Positions 1 through 6,847 of a DNA stretch of 13,945 nucleotides are shown here, one piece after another (positions within the stretch are counted from its first letter, which is position 1; every line of letters begins with the position of its first letter). Location: positions 1,932-15,876 of the forward strand of contig JAPLVQ010000034.1 in the NCBI GenBank assembly GCA_026397035.1, in the 5' to 3' direction. The position numbers and the translations under genes were made by a program. Source of the DNA: Candidatus Iainarchaeum sp. GTDB taxonomy: Archaea; Iainarchaeota; Iainarchaeia; Iainarchaeales; JAAZKV01. The notes beneath the pieces were generated by a model. It saw nothing but the letters and a program-made list of their open reading frames with translations, did no database searches and was not told the DNA's origin.

Positions 1-332
1 GCGGAAGAAATTTGATTTTGTTGAGAAGAAGCCTGATTTTGTTGAGAAGAAGCCTGATTTTGTTGAGAAGAAGCCTGATCTTGTTGAGAAGAAGCCTGAT
101 TTTGTTGAGACATATTTTGAACAGAAGAATTTTGATTTTGAGGTGAAGAACTTTGATTTTGACTACTTTTAGAATAATTAGAAGTATTCTTTTGAGGAGT
201 TGATAAAGCGCCTTTATCGCCAAAGTAACTATTAATATCGATTTTCCCAGAAGCAGACCTGTTAAGCCCCTGATATTTTAGCTCTTCCTTTTTTTTCTGC
301 ACTATCGGTTGATTAGGAATGTTTTCATCCAT
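1..332 (-). CDS. Q/N/S-rich repeat protein, C-terminus cut off by window edge
   Basis: The frame opens with ATG at 332-330 and stays open to base 1, giving about 110 residues with no stop. The first ~50 residues begin MDENIPNQPIVQKKKEEL, are charged, and include a short INSYFGDK stretch. From about residue 50 the protein becomes serine, asparagine and glutamine rich, and from about residue 75 it is a heptapeptide repeat of the form QNQASSQ, encoded by the 21-bp tandem repeat at 5-109. Such composition predicts a disordered region; no enzymatic domain is visible in this part. The start is the only ATG in frame, since the nearby ATG at 328 runs into a stop after eight codons. It lies 33 bp after the stop of the DHH phosphoesterase gene on the same strand, so the two are probably co-transcribed. 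The missing C-terminal part may hold a folded domain, and the function is unknown. Confidence 0.75.
   Translation of the reverse strand, partial: MDENIPNQPIVQKKKEELKYQGLNRSASGKIDINSYFGDKGALSTPQKNTSNYSKSSQNQSSSPQNQNSSVQNMSQQNQASSQQDQASSQQNQASSQQNQASSQQNQISS
5..109. repeat. In-frame 21-bp tandem repeat, about five copies
   Basis: The unit AAGAAGCCTGATTTTGTTGAG (plus strand, 21 bases in total) occurs at 26-46, 47-67, 68-88 and 89-109; the third of these differs by one base (C at 80). A more divergent copy ends at 25, and decayed remnants rich in GATTTTG continue to about 172. The period is a multiple of three and sits in the coding frame of the minus-strand gene, so copy-number change would alter protein length by seven residues without a frameshift. 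Confidence 0.9.
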
Positions 333-365
333 AAAAAAAACTCTGATTTCAGCTAATTTAAATAA

Positions 366-1616
366 TTAACTCTGCTTTGAATAAACTTGTTTTATAGGTC
401 CAAGCGGGGATTTGTTGAGTAAATACATTCTCGCCTGCTTTTTGAACTGCTCAAAAAACTCTGGAGGAAATTGTGCTCCCGCGGCAGGAATATGCCCCCC
501 TCCACCAGCATTAGAAATACCCATTATAGCGGCTTTTGCGAGCTCACCGCAATTAACTTTGTGATCCTGACGCCTTATAGAACACTTAATAAAATCACCG
601 GGCTGTTCAAAAATAACCACTGTTTTTGATTGATTTTCTGAAGAAATTATTGTACTTAACTTTGAAGCAAAACGATTATCACACTTAAAAAAACAAATCC
701 CAACATCATCAAAACACTCAGCTTCCTTATAAAAAAATTCTTTAAGAATTTTTAATCTCGCGTCAAAAAGCTTTTTTAATCCCCTAAACTCTGACTCAAG
801 TATTCGCTTTGGGGTAGCGGAAGCCGATAATAAATCGCTTAAAGCATTAATTTTTTCCACATACTGGGAAGTAATACACTCAATAATTTCTGTAAGCTCA
901 AAAAGCTTTTTTGATGAAAGCTTATACTTTTTCTGTACTTTTAGCAAAAACTCTTTCCATTCATCAAAAGCAAAATCCCCAATTACTCCAAAAGCACAAA
1001 TCCAGTCCCTTCCGCCGAATAAATCAAAAACCATTTTAGAAGCAGGGTATTTTGAAGACTCGATCTCAGAAAAACTACTCGGTTTTATTACAAGACTCTT
1101 AAACGCATTCCCAGAGATTATTTCCCGCTGGTGATGATCAATTGAAATAAAAGGACCGGCAAGGTTACCAAGGTCAGAAAGAACCCTACTCACAAAAGCA
1201 TCCGCTAGATCAAGAAAAACTGTTTTTTCAGGGGCGAACTGCTCAAAAGTCTGTTTAGGATAAGAAAGTTTATTTGAATAATGATCATAATAAAATATCA
1301 TTGCAACCGCGCGTTCAGCTTCAAGATAAATCCTTAACTGCACCGCAGCACTAACCCCGTCAGCATCATTATCTGAAACGATCGCAATCCTTTTACCAGG
1401 ATCAAGATCCAAAAAATCTTTAATCTTATGAGCAGCAGTAATGATAAGTGAATTCTTTTTTACAGAAACACTTTGTGGGCTAATAGAATTGCCATTTGAT
1501 TTATTAAAATTCATCTTTGATTTACTACTAGCCACACCCTTTTTAGAATTAAGAGCCGCTTTTTTTGGCGCAGAAACGCTTTTTTTACTCTTTAAAGAAC
1601 TTTTCTTTTCACTCAT
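366..1616 (-). CDS. DHH-family phosphoesterase (archaeal RecJ/GAN-like) with a basic N-terminal tail
   Basis: A 416-residue DHH/DHHA1 phosphoesterase. Visible motifs in order are SDNDADG (81-87, metal-binding Asp), FLDLAD (134-139), IDHH (159-162, the family signature), GVIGDFAFDE (210-219) and a DHHA1 substrate-binding glycine motif GGGGHIPAAG (371-380). Archaeal members act as single-strand or 3'-5' exonucleases linked to replication and repair (GAN, which binds GINS) or as phosphodiesterases; which activity this one has cannot be read from the sequence. Residues 1-55 form an unusual lysine- and serine-rich low-complexity tail preceding the catalytic core, perhaps a disordered nucleic-acid-binding extension. 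The ATG at 1616 is the first in frame; M35 is a possible internal start that would remove most of the tail. A TATA-like TTTATTAATTAAA lies at 1646-1658, suiting a short leader or none. The repeat-protein gene follows 33 bp downstream. Confidence 0.9.
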   Translation of the reverse strand: MSEKKSSLKSKKSVSAPKKAALNSKKGVASSKSKMNFNKSNGNSISPQSVSVKKNSLIITAAHKIKDFLDLDPGKRIAIVSDNDADGVSAAVQLRIYLEAERAVAMIFYYDHYSNKLSYPKQTFEQFAPEKTVFLDLADAFVSRVLSDLGNLAGPFISIDHHQREIISGNAFKSLVIKPSSFSEIESSKYPASKMVFDLFGGRDWICAFGVIGDFAFDEWKEFLLKVQKKYKLSSKKLFELTEIIECITSQYVEKINALSDLLSASATPKRILESEFRGLKKLFDARLKILKEFFYKEAECFDDVGICFFKCDNRFASKLSTIISSENQSKTVVIFEQPGDFIKCSIRRQDHKVNCGELAKAAIMGISNAGGGGHIPAAGAQFPPEFFEQFKKQARMYLLNKSPLGPIKQVYSKQS

Positions 1617-1645
1617 AAAAACTAATTAAAATAACAACAAAGTGG

Positions 1646-1658
1646 TTTATTAATTAAA
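1646..1658 (-). promoter_or_regulatory. Possible TATA element for the DHH gene
   Basis: The A/T-only, near-palindromic TTTATTAATTAAA lies 30-42 bases upstream of the ATG at 1616, the distance expected for an archaeal TATA box driving a nearly leaderless transcript. No Shine-Dalgarno match precedes that ATG. The assignment rests on position and composition only. Confidence 0.4.
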
Positions 1659-1759
1659 CGCGGGCTAGTTTAACACCAAAAAAACCGGATTTATCAAAAA
1701 CTTCGTTTGAGAGGAAGTAATTTAAAGCCCCTCAGTCAAAAATAGTATGGTGATAGAAA

Positions 1760-1924
1760 ATGGGTTACGAACACACAAATTCTAAAGGAAGAAAGTATTA
1801 TTTACATTCAAGAGGGAAATTATTCTTTTTCTCAAAAGAACCAAAAGAAGGAATAGATTTACCAGCGGGGTACAAGGTTATTGAAAATCAGACAACCGGC
1901 CTTCCAATGGTAAAAAAAGAGTAA
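1760..1924 (+). CDS. Conserved-looking 54-residue protein of unknown function
   Basis: A short gene encoding 54 residues, beginning MGYEHTNSKGRKYYLHSRGK. The body is basic and aromatic (RKYYLHSRGKLFFFS) and ends with an IDLPAGYKVIENQTTGLPMV segment. I recall similar tiny proteins with a YTNSKG...YYLHS start and a LP-GY-V-EN--TGLP--KK end in uncultivated archaea and small bacterial genomes, but no function is known to me. A perfect GGTGAT Shine-Dalgarno (1749-1754) sits five bases before the ATG, and a TTTAAAG element at 1721-1727 could be its TATA box, which strongly supports translation. It is transcribed away from the DHH gene and toward the M18 aminopeptidase gene; a 12-bp inverted repeat separates it from the latter. 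Confidence 0.8.
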   Translation: MGYEHTNSKGRKYYLHSRGKLFFFSKEPKEGIDLPAGYKVIENQTTGLPMVKKE

Positions 1925-1944
1925 AGGCGAAGAAGGATAATCCA

Positions 1945-1991
1945 TTTAGGAAAGGAAAACTTAAAAGTGGCTTAAAAAATCCTTTCCTAAA
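1945..1991 (+). terminator. Perfect 12-bp inverted repeat, possible terminator or leader hairpin
   Basis: TTTAGGAAAGGA (1945-1956) is the exact reverse complement of TCCTTTCCTAAA (1980-1991), with a 23-base A-rich loop. It begins 20 bases after the stop of the 54-residue gene and ends 41 bases before the M18 start. A T-rich stretch follows at about 2012-2020. The position fits a transcript end for the small gene; a protein-binding palindrome is an alternative. Confidence 0.5.
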
Positions 1992-2000
1992 AACAAGCAA

Positions 2001-2010
2001 TCTTTTAAAC
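2001..2010 (+). promoter_or_regulatory. Likely TATA element for the M18 aminopeptidase
   Basis: TCTTTTAAAC is centred about 27 bases before the GTG at 2033, matching archaeal TATA spacing. Transcription would begin near 2031, giving a leaderless message from 2033 or a 12-base leader containing AGGTGGTG before a TTG start at 2045. Confidence 0.45.
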
Positions 2011-2032
2011 CCTTTTTTGTTACATAATACAG

Positions 2033-3472
2033 GTGGTGGTTAGATTGGTTTTTGCGAGTGAAAAAGACGCTAATAAGGATAAGGATGAGAAAAGCAAGAT
2101 AGAAAAAGAATTATTTTCTGACAGGAAAAATGCCTGGGAAATGCTGGGCGAAGAAAGAAAAACTGCTTTTCGATTCTGTGATGATTATAAAGAATTCATT
2201 GACAAAAACAAAACCGAAAGAGAAATAACTGCATGGGCTGAAAGACTCGCAAAGAAAAACGGGTACGTTTCTTTTGAAGAAGCAACTCCCACAAGCAAGA
2301 AAATCTACTCCACTAACCACGGAAAAAACATTGTACTTGTAGATCTTGGAAACGGAAAATTATCAGACGGATTAAGAATTATTGGAGCGCACATTGACTC
2401 ACTAAGGCTCGATTTAAAACTAAACCCAGTATACGAATCTGATCCGTTTTTGATGATAAATTTGCATTATTATGGAGGAATAAAAAAATTCCAATGGCTG
2501 AATGTACCCCTCGCAATGCACGGAGTAGTATTCAACAAAAAAGGGGAAAAAGTAAATATTGAAATCGGCGAAAAGGATGACGAGCCGGTATTTGTAATAT
2601 CTGACCTCGCAATCCACCTTGAAGAACCAGAGTTTAAGGAAAAACCCACTAAAGATATTATCAAAGGAGAGGACCTTGACGCTATAGGAGGCTCAATCCC
2701 TCTTGATGATAAAAAAGTAAAAGAAAAACTCAAAGCGGCTTTTCTAAAAGCGATTAATGACAAGTATAAATTAGTTGAAGAGGATTTTGTTTCAGCAGAA
2801 GTATCACTCTACCCCGCAACTAAAGCAAGAGACGTTGGAATTGATTCAGGAATAATCGGCGCACCAGCACACGATGATAGAGTATGCGCTTACTTATCGA
2901 TTCAATCCATAATGGAAGCAAAATCAACTCACCCAAAAATGGTACTATTTGTGGACAAAGAAGAAACTGGAAGCGTTGGAAACACTTCAATGGATTCAAT
3001 GTTTCTTGAAAACTTTATTGAAAAACTTGTAAAACTAAGAAAAGAAACTCATTTAGCAAAAGAGGTTCTTGCGAAATCAAAAGCGATCTCCGCTGATGTT
3101 ACTCACGGACTTGACCCGAAATTCGCCGACAAGATGGATTTGTCAAACGTGAATAAGGTAGGATACGGAACAGTAGTGGAAAAATATGGCGGAGGAGGAG
3201 GAAAATATTATACTAATGACGCTAATGCTGAATACCTTTCATGGATTAGAAGAGTATTTGACGAAGCGAATATTCCTTGGCAGCACGGAGAAGCAAGCAA
3301 AGTTGATCAAGGAGGAGGAGGAACAATTTCTTATATGCTTGCAAAATACAATATGGATATAATAGATATTGGTCCGCCAGTACTCGCAATGCACTCCCCA
3401 TTCGAACTCACAAGCAAAATAGATGTATACGCAACTTTCAAAGCGTACAAAGCGTTTTATGAGTACAAATAG
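2033..3472 (+). CDS. M18-family metalloaminopeptidase
   Basis: A 479-residue cytosolic di-zinc aminopeptidase of the M18 (aspartyl aminopeptidase / aminopeptidase I) family, which removes N-terminal residues from peptides. Metal-site motifs appear in family order: GAHID (118-122, His120), PAHDDRVCAY (278-287, bridging Asp281), DKEETGS (308-314, catalytic Glu310 and ligand Glu311), SADVTHG (353-359, Asp355) and AMHSPFE (452-458, His454). Two glycine-rich loops (386-390 and 427-430) flank the C-terminal part. Length agrees with the family. GTG at 2033 is the upstream start, with a TATA element 27 bases before it. TTG at 2045 is a strong alternative because GGTGGT (2032-2037) would serve as its ribosome binding site; it would shorten the protein by four residues. 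No signal peptide is seen. The M24 peptidase gene follows, with its own promoter. Confidence 0.9.
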   Translation: MVVRLVFASEKDANKDKDEKSKIEKELFSDRKNAWEMLGEERKTAFRFCDDYKEFIDKNKTEREITAWAERLAKKNGYVSFEEATPTSKKIYSTNHGKNIVLVDLGNGKLSDGLRIIGAHIDSLRLDLKLNPVYESDPFLMINLHYYGGIKKFQWLNVPLAMHGVVFNKKGEKVNIEIGEKDDEPVFVISDLAIHLEEPEFKEKPTKDIIKGEDLDAIGGSIPLDDKKVKEKLKAAFLKAINDKYKLVEEDFVSAEVSLYPATKARDVGIDSGIIGAPAHDDRVCAYLSIQSIMEAKSTHPKMVLFVDKEETGSVGNTSMDSMFLENFIEKLVKLRKETHLAKEVLAKSKAISADVTHGLDPKFADKMDLSNVNKVGYGTVVEKYGGGGGKYYTNDANAEYLSWIRRVFDEANIPWQHGEASKVDQGGGGTISYMLAKYNMDIIDIGPPVLAMHSPFELTSKIDVYATFKAYKAFYEYK

Positions 3473-3522
3473 TTTGCCAAATAAGCCAAAGGATTTATAA
3501 AAAAACTAAGACACCCAGAAAA

Positions 3523-3558
3523 GACGAAAGCAAAATCAATCCATTTGAAGCTTTCGTC
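3523..3558 (+). terminator. 9-bp hairpin followed by T-rich tract after the M18 gene
   Basis: GACGAAAGC (3523-3531) pairs perfectly with GCTTTCGTC (3550-3558) across an 18-base loop, and CAACTATTTTTA follows. The layout suggests a transcript end for the upstream aminopeptidase gene. A TATA-like ATTTATAAAAA at about 3492-3502 lies just upstream, so the hairpin could also be the start of a short RNA. Confidence 0.45.
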
Positions 3559-3562
3559 CAAC

Positions 3563-3573
3563 TATTTTTAATA
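3563..3573 (+). promoter_or_regulatory. Likely TATA element for the M24 peptidase
   Basis: TATTTTTAATA is centred 27-28 bases before the ATG at 3595. No Shine-Dalgarno match precedes that ATG, so a leaderless transcript is the simplest reading. Confidence 0.5.
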
Positions 3574-3594
3574 CTTCCCGAATCAGTATCAATC

Positions 3595-4632
3595 ATGCAA
3601 TTATGGGAAAAAGTTGATTCTGTCGTCCTGCGAAATTTTCATGATTACTGGGAAGACCCGCTGATAAATAAACATCTTGGAGACGAAGCAAGCAAGCATT
3701 ATGAAGGAATACTAATTATCAGGGAAAACAAAAAACCCGTGTGGTTATCGCACCCGTTCAATTATACACAGGCAAAAACACAATTCAAAAAAAAAGCAAT
3801 AGTTGAGAAATACAATTCTATTGAGGATATTAAAAAAATTCTTAGAAAATACTGCAAAAAACGGGTCGGTTATAACCCGCGCCACCAAACAGTAGTAAGT
3901 TTTAGAAACCTAAAGAAATTCTTGCGAGGGAAAATATTAATTGATGTAGGAAACGAGCTTGAGACTGAAAGAGAAATAAAAACTTCTGAAGAAGTAAAAA
4001 ATCTTGAGACGGCTATTAAAGAAACTAGAAAAGTAATAAAACTTGCGAAGAAGTGGCTCAAAATTGGAATAACGGAAAAAGCGATTGATGAAAAAGTTAG
4101 AAAGCAGTTTGATGGAGACGGTTTTGACACGGCTTTTTGCACAGTGGCTTTTAAAGAAAACACTTCCCATATTCATCACACCGCAACACAAAAAAAGCTT
4201 GAATACGGGCCCGTACTGATTGACACAGGAGCAAAATACAAGGGATACTGTGCAGATATTACTGAAACTTTTTACTTTGGAGAAGAAAATCCTTCTGTAC
4301 AAAAAACTTCTTCTTTCAAAGAATTTATTGAGACAAAAACAAAAGTTGCGAAATGCATTAAAAAAATCGAATCAATGCTCGCTCCAAACACTAAAGCAAA
4401 AAAACTCTGGGAAACTGCAGAAAAAATAGCAGGAAAACAGGTTCATGCGCTTGGGCACGGAATAGGAATAGAAGTACATGATTTTCCAATAGGAATAGGA
4501 CAAAAAAGCAGATTTTTGTTAAAAGAAGGAATGGTGCTTGCAATAGAACCCGCACTTTATAATAAGAAATTAGGAGTAAGAATTGAGAATGATTATTTAA
4601 TAACAAAAAACGGGTTTAAAAAACTAGGGTGA
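3595..4632 (+). CDS. M24-family metallopeptidase (Xaa-Pro aminopeptidase-like)
   Basis: A 345-residue pita-bread-fold peptidase. An N-terminal creatinase-type domain (about 1-130) is followed by the catalytic domain with all five metal ligands in place: Asp210 (LIDTGAKY), Asp221 (CADITETF), His288 (LGHGIGIEVHD), Glu318 (AIEPALY) and Glu331 (IENDYLI). IHHTAT (193-198) fits the substrate-binding histidine region. Such enzymes cleave the bond before a proline at peptide N-termini in the cytosol. Retention of the proximal residues and of a full N-terminal domain favours a prolidase or Xaa-Pro aminopeptidase over methionine aminopeptidase. ATG at 3595 is preceded by a TATA-like element at the leaderless distance. 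The gene follows the M18 aminopeptidase, making a small peptide-degradation neighbourhood. Its last 9 bp overlap the 3' end of the convergent radical SAM gene. Confidence 0.9.
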   Translation: MQLWEKVDSVVLRNFHDYWEDPLINKHLGDEASKHYEGILIIRENKKPVWLSHPFNYTQAKTQFKKKAIVEKYNSIEDIKKILRKYCKKRVGYNPRHQTVVSFRNLKKFLRGKILIDVGNELETEREIKTSEEVKNLETAIKETRKVIKLAKKWLKIGITEKAIDEKVRKQFDGDGFDTAFCTVAFKENTSHIHHTATQKKLEYGPVLIDTGAKYKGYCADITETFYFGEENPSVQKTSSFKEFIETKTKVAKCIKKIESMLAPNTKAKKLWETAEKIAGKQVHALGHGIGIEVHDFPIGIGQKSRFLLKEGMVLAIEPALYNKKLGVRIENDYLITKNGFKKLG

Positions 4633-5988
4633 ATTAAGACCCAACAATCTCCCCATTACTTCTTTTGAGTAAAATCCTGAACAAACTTCTTCAGCCAATA
4701 AAATCCCTTTCAGTGAAAGCTTTATATATTTTTCATCCTCTTCAATCAACCCTAATCGCTTATATTCGTCCATCTTGCTTTTAATTTCGCAAGAAACTTT
4801 TTCAACCTCTTTCCCAATTAAACCCTTGTCAATCTTGGTTTTTAATCCAAAAACAAATTTCCTGTTTAACTGCTCTTCTTTTGACAATTTTTCCCCTCTA
4901 CAAACGGGGATTTTTCCTTTTTCAATGAAAGAATAATATTCAGTCAAATTCATTGCATTACAATACTGAATATTATTAACATAAGAATATGCCGAAACCC
5001 CAAAAGAAAGAGCGTTAATCCCCTCTTCCCACTTTTGAATTTGCTGCGTATAAACCTTTGAGTTTAAATGAAACCAGTCTATTGGATTATGCTCATACCC
5101 TAGTTGCTGTAACTTTTCCATTATTATTAAGTGCGTCAAAAAAGCGGTTTTGTCATCAGGAAATCTTTTAGGCTCTTTAGTGTAAAGTTTTTTTATTGGC
5201 GCCGTTGGTTTAATAATCAACGGATAAACTGAAACCGATTCAGGCATTAACTCAGCAATTATATTCAAATCAGTTAATGTTTTTTCCACAGTCATGTCTG
5301 GCAAATTTCTAATTAGATCAATGTTTATATTTGTAAAACCAACATCTCTTGCCAACTTAAAAGATTCAATTGCTTGCTTTGAATTATGACGTCGAAGAAT
5401 TAATCTTAAGACACTATCATTAAAAGTTTGGACGCCTATGTTCAACCTATTAACTCCCTTTTCAAGAAGAATTTTCAATTTTTCTTTATCCAAAGTTTCG
5501 GGGCTTGACTCAACTGTAAACTCAGTGCATGGTTTAATTTCAAAAGCAATATTAATAAAATCCAATAGGTCCCCCAGTTGCACTTTAGATAAAAAAGTTG
5601 GGGTTCCGCCGCCAATGTAAACCGACCTTATTTTTGCTTTTTTTACTTGATTGTATTTTAAGTATACCCTAACCTCTTCTTTTAACACTTCTAAATATTT
5701 GTCAACAGTTTCTTTTGATTGATTAGGGCAAGTCAAAAATTCACAATACAAACACTTTCCGGTGCAAAAAGGAATGTGAAAATATAAAGTAAAATCAAGG
5801 TTGTTTGGCTTTTCAAAAATGCTTTTTGACCTAATATCCGGCAGAATAGATAACGGCGGATAAGTAACAATTATTTGACTGGACATGTCAGTCATTAATG
5901 TTTTTCTTTTAATCCCATAATTATAAACTTCATCAAGATTATATGAAATTAATTTATTTTGAGCTGACTCAATTAGTTGAGCATTCAT
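4624..5988 (-). CDS. HemW/HemN-like radical SAM protein
   Basis: Numbered from ATG at 5988, this is a 454-residue radical SAM protein of the coproporphyrinogen-oxidase-like group. YFHIPFCTGKCLYCEF holds the 4Fe-4S cysteines C75, C79 and C82 (CX3CX2C). It is followed by YIGGGTPTFLS (GGTP SAM-binding motif, about 126-130), SSPETLD, RLNIGVQTFNDSVL and a SFGVSAYSY motif matching the GxSAxS region. The last ~75 residues resemble the HemN C-terminal helical domain. The second residue after the third cysteine (EF rather than GC) is more like HemW, a heme chaperone, than true HemN; with no heme genes in view the substrate is open. An in-frame TTG at 6015 was rejected because a TATA-like GTTAAATAG (6017-6025) abuts it and instead fits the ATG at 5988. 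Divergent from nucS; convergent with the M24 gene, overlapping by 9 bp. Confidence 0.88.
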   Translation of the reverse strand: MNAQLIESAQNKLISYNLDEVYNYGIKRKTLMTDMSSQIIVTYPPLSILPDIRSKSIFEKPNNLDFTLYFHIPFCTGKCLYCEFLTCPNQSKETVDKYLEVLKEEVRVYLKYNQVKKAKIRSVYIGGGTPTFLSKVQLGDLLDFINIAFEIKPCTEFTVESSPETLDKEKLKILLEKGVNRLNIGVQTFNDSVLRLILRRHNSKQAIESFKLARDVGFTNINIDLIRNLPDMTVEKTLTDLNIIAELMPESVSVYPLIIKPTAPIKKLYTKEPKRFPDDKTAFLTHLIIMEKLQQLGYEHNPIDWFHLNSKVYTQQIQKWEEGINALSFGVSAYSYVNNIQYCNAMNLTEYYSFIEKGKIPVCRGEKLSKEEQLNRKFVFGLKTKIDKGLIGKEVEKVSCEIKSKMDEYKRLGLIEEDEKYIKLSLKGILLAEEVCSGFYSKEVMGRLLGLNSP

Positions 5989-6073
5989 AACAACCAATAA
6001 TAGTAGACAAACCAAACTATTTAACTCTTTCCTAAATTAAACATTGTTGATTAACTTAACTAGAAGTGATTTT
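5989..6073. promoter_or_regulatory. Divergent promoter region between the radical SAM gene and nucS
   Basis: This 85-bp A/T-rich spacer separates two outward-facing genes. On the minus strand GTTAAATAG (6017-6025) lies about 30 bases before ATG 5988. On the plus strand CTAAATTAAAC (6031-6041) lies about 35 bases before the nucS ATG. Regulation of the two genes could be coupled. Confidence 0.4.
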
Positions 6074-6835
6074 ATGCACTTTCATGATGCGGAGCACGAA
6101 ATTCTTACTGCGCTAAAAAACAGGCACATGTGCTTAATTATCGGGGAGTGCGAGGTTAATTATATTGGAAGAGCAAGTTCAAAACTTCCTCTTGGAAAAA
6201 GACTTGTAATAATCAAAGCGGATTCTTCCGTATCCATCCACGAAAATAGACTCATTAGACCGACTAATTATATGATGGATGCAAAAATCTCCTGCGAACA
6301 AGCGGATAAAGATGGAGAAGCTGTGCTTATACTCACTGCAAAAAAACTCAAACCAAAAGAAACTATTACAACTACCTTCACTTCCATTGATGCGATTAAT
6401 TCCTATGATTTACCTGAAAGTAATGACTTGCGCTTAAGCGGTTCCGAACGCGAACTAAATGATGCACTCATGGATGATTTGTCCTTCCTTGAACCAGGGT
6501 TAAAACCAATAAACCAGCAACAATACTTCAAAAAAGGAATTTGCGATATTGTAGCGGAAGACTCACAGGGAAGAATGGTTGTAATTGAACTCAAAAGAAG
6601 ACAAGCGGATTACGCTGCAGTTACACAACTAAAACGATACGCTGAGGATATTAAAAAAATGCGCGGAGTAGAGACACGAGGAATACTCCTTGCGCCAAGC
6701 ATTAGAAAAACCGCTCTTACTTTACTCAAACAATACGGACTCGAATACTTCTCTTACGATTTTGAAATAGGAGAAAGAAGCAAAATAAAAGGAATAGGAA
6801 AAACACAAATGAAACTAAGCGACGAGTTTGGATGA
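6074..6835 (+). CDS. nucS: Mismatch-specific endonuclease NucS/EndoMS
   Basis: A 253-residue NucS. Known family members bind branched or mismatched DNA and cleave both strands at mismatches, working with the PCNA sliding clamp. In numbering from this ATG, the N-terminal beta-rich DNA-binding domain carries CEVNYIGRASSKLP and KADSSVSIHE. The C-terminal RecB-like nuclease domain holds GICDIVAED (Asp158), VVIELKRR (Glu172 and Lys174) and QLKRYAEDI, the D-ExK-Q core. The C-terminus QMKLSDEF (245-252) resembles a PCNA-interacting peptide, with glutamate where the first aromatic is usual. ATG at 6074 was chosen because AAGTGAT (6064-6070) stands just before it as a Shine-Dalgarno and because the length then matches archaeal NucS; the in-frame TTG codons at 6044 and 6047 add an atypical ten-residue extension. 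The methyltransferase-fold gene starts 12 bp downstream, so the two are probably one operon. Confidence 0.92.
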   Translation: MHFHDAEHEILTALKNRHMCLIIGECEVNYIGRASSKLPLGKRLVIIKADSSVSIHENRLIRPTNYMMDAKISCEQADKDGEAVLILTAKKLKPKETITTTFTSIDAINSYDLPESNDLRLSGSERELNDALMDDLSFLEPGLKPINQQQYFKKGICDIVAEDSQGRMVVIELKRRQADYAAVTQLKRYAEDIKKMRGVETRGILLAPSIRKTALTLLKQYGLEYFSYDFEIGERSKIKGIGKTQMKLSDEFG

Positions 6836-6847
6836 GAGTGAATATAC

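Noticed and set aside
1660..1750. Possible tRNA or C/D-box RNA in the DHH upstream spacer
   Set aside because: No cloverleaf, T-loop consensus or paired C and D boxes could be found; only weak local complementarity is present.
6015..6015. TTG start nine codons upstream for the radical SAM gene
   Set aside because: A TATA-like element abuts it at 6017-6025, so transcription would begin downstream of this codon; the ATG at 5988 fits better.
6044..6073. TTG start giving a ten-residue extension to NucS
   Set aside because: The ATG at 6074 has a GTGAT site just before it and yields the usual family length.
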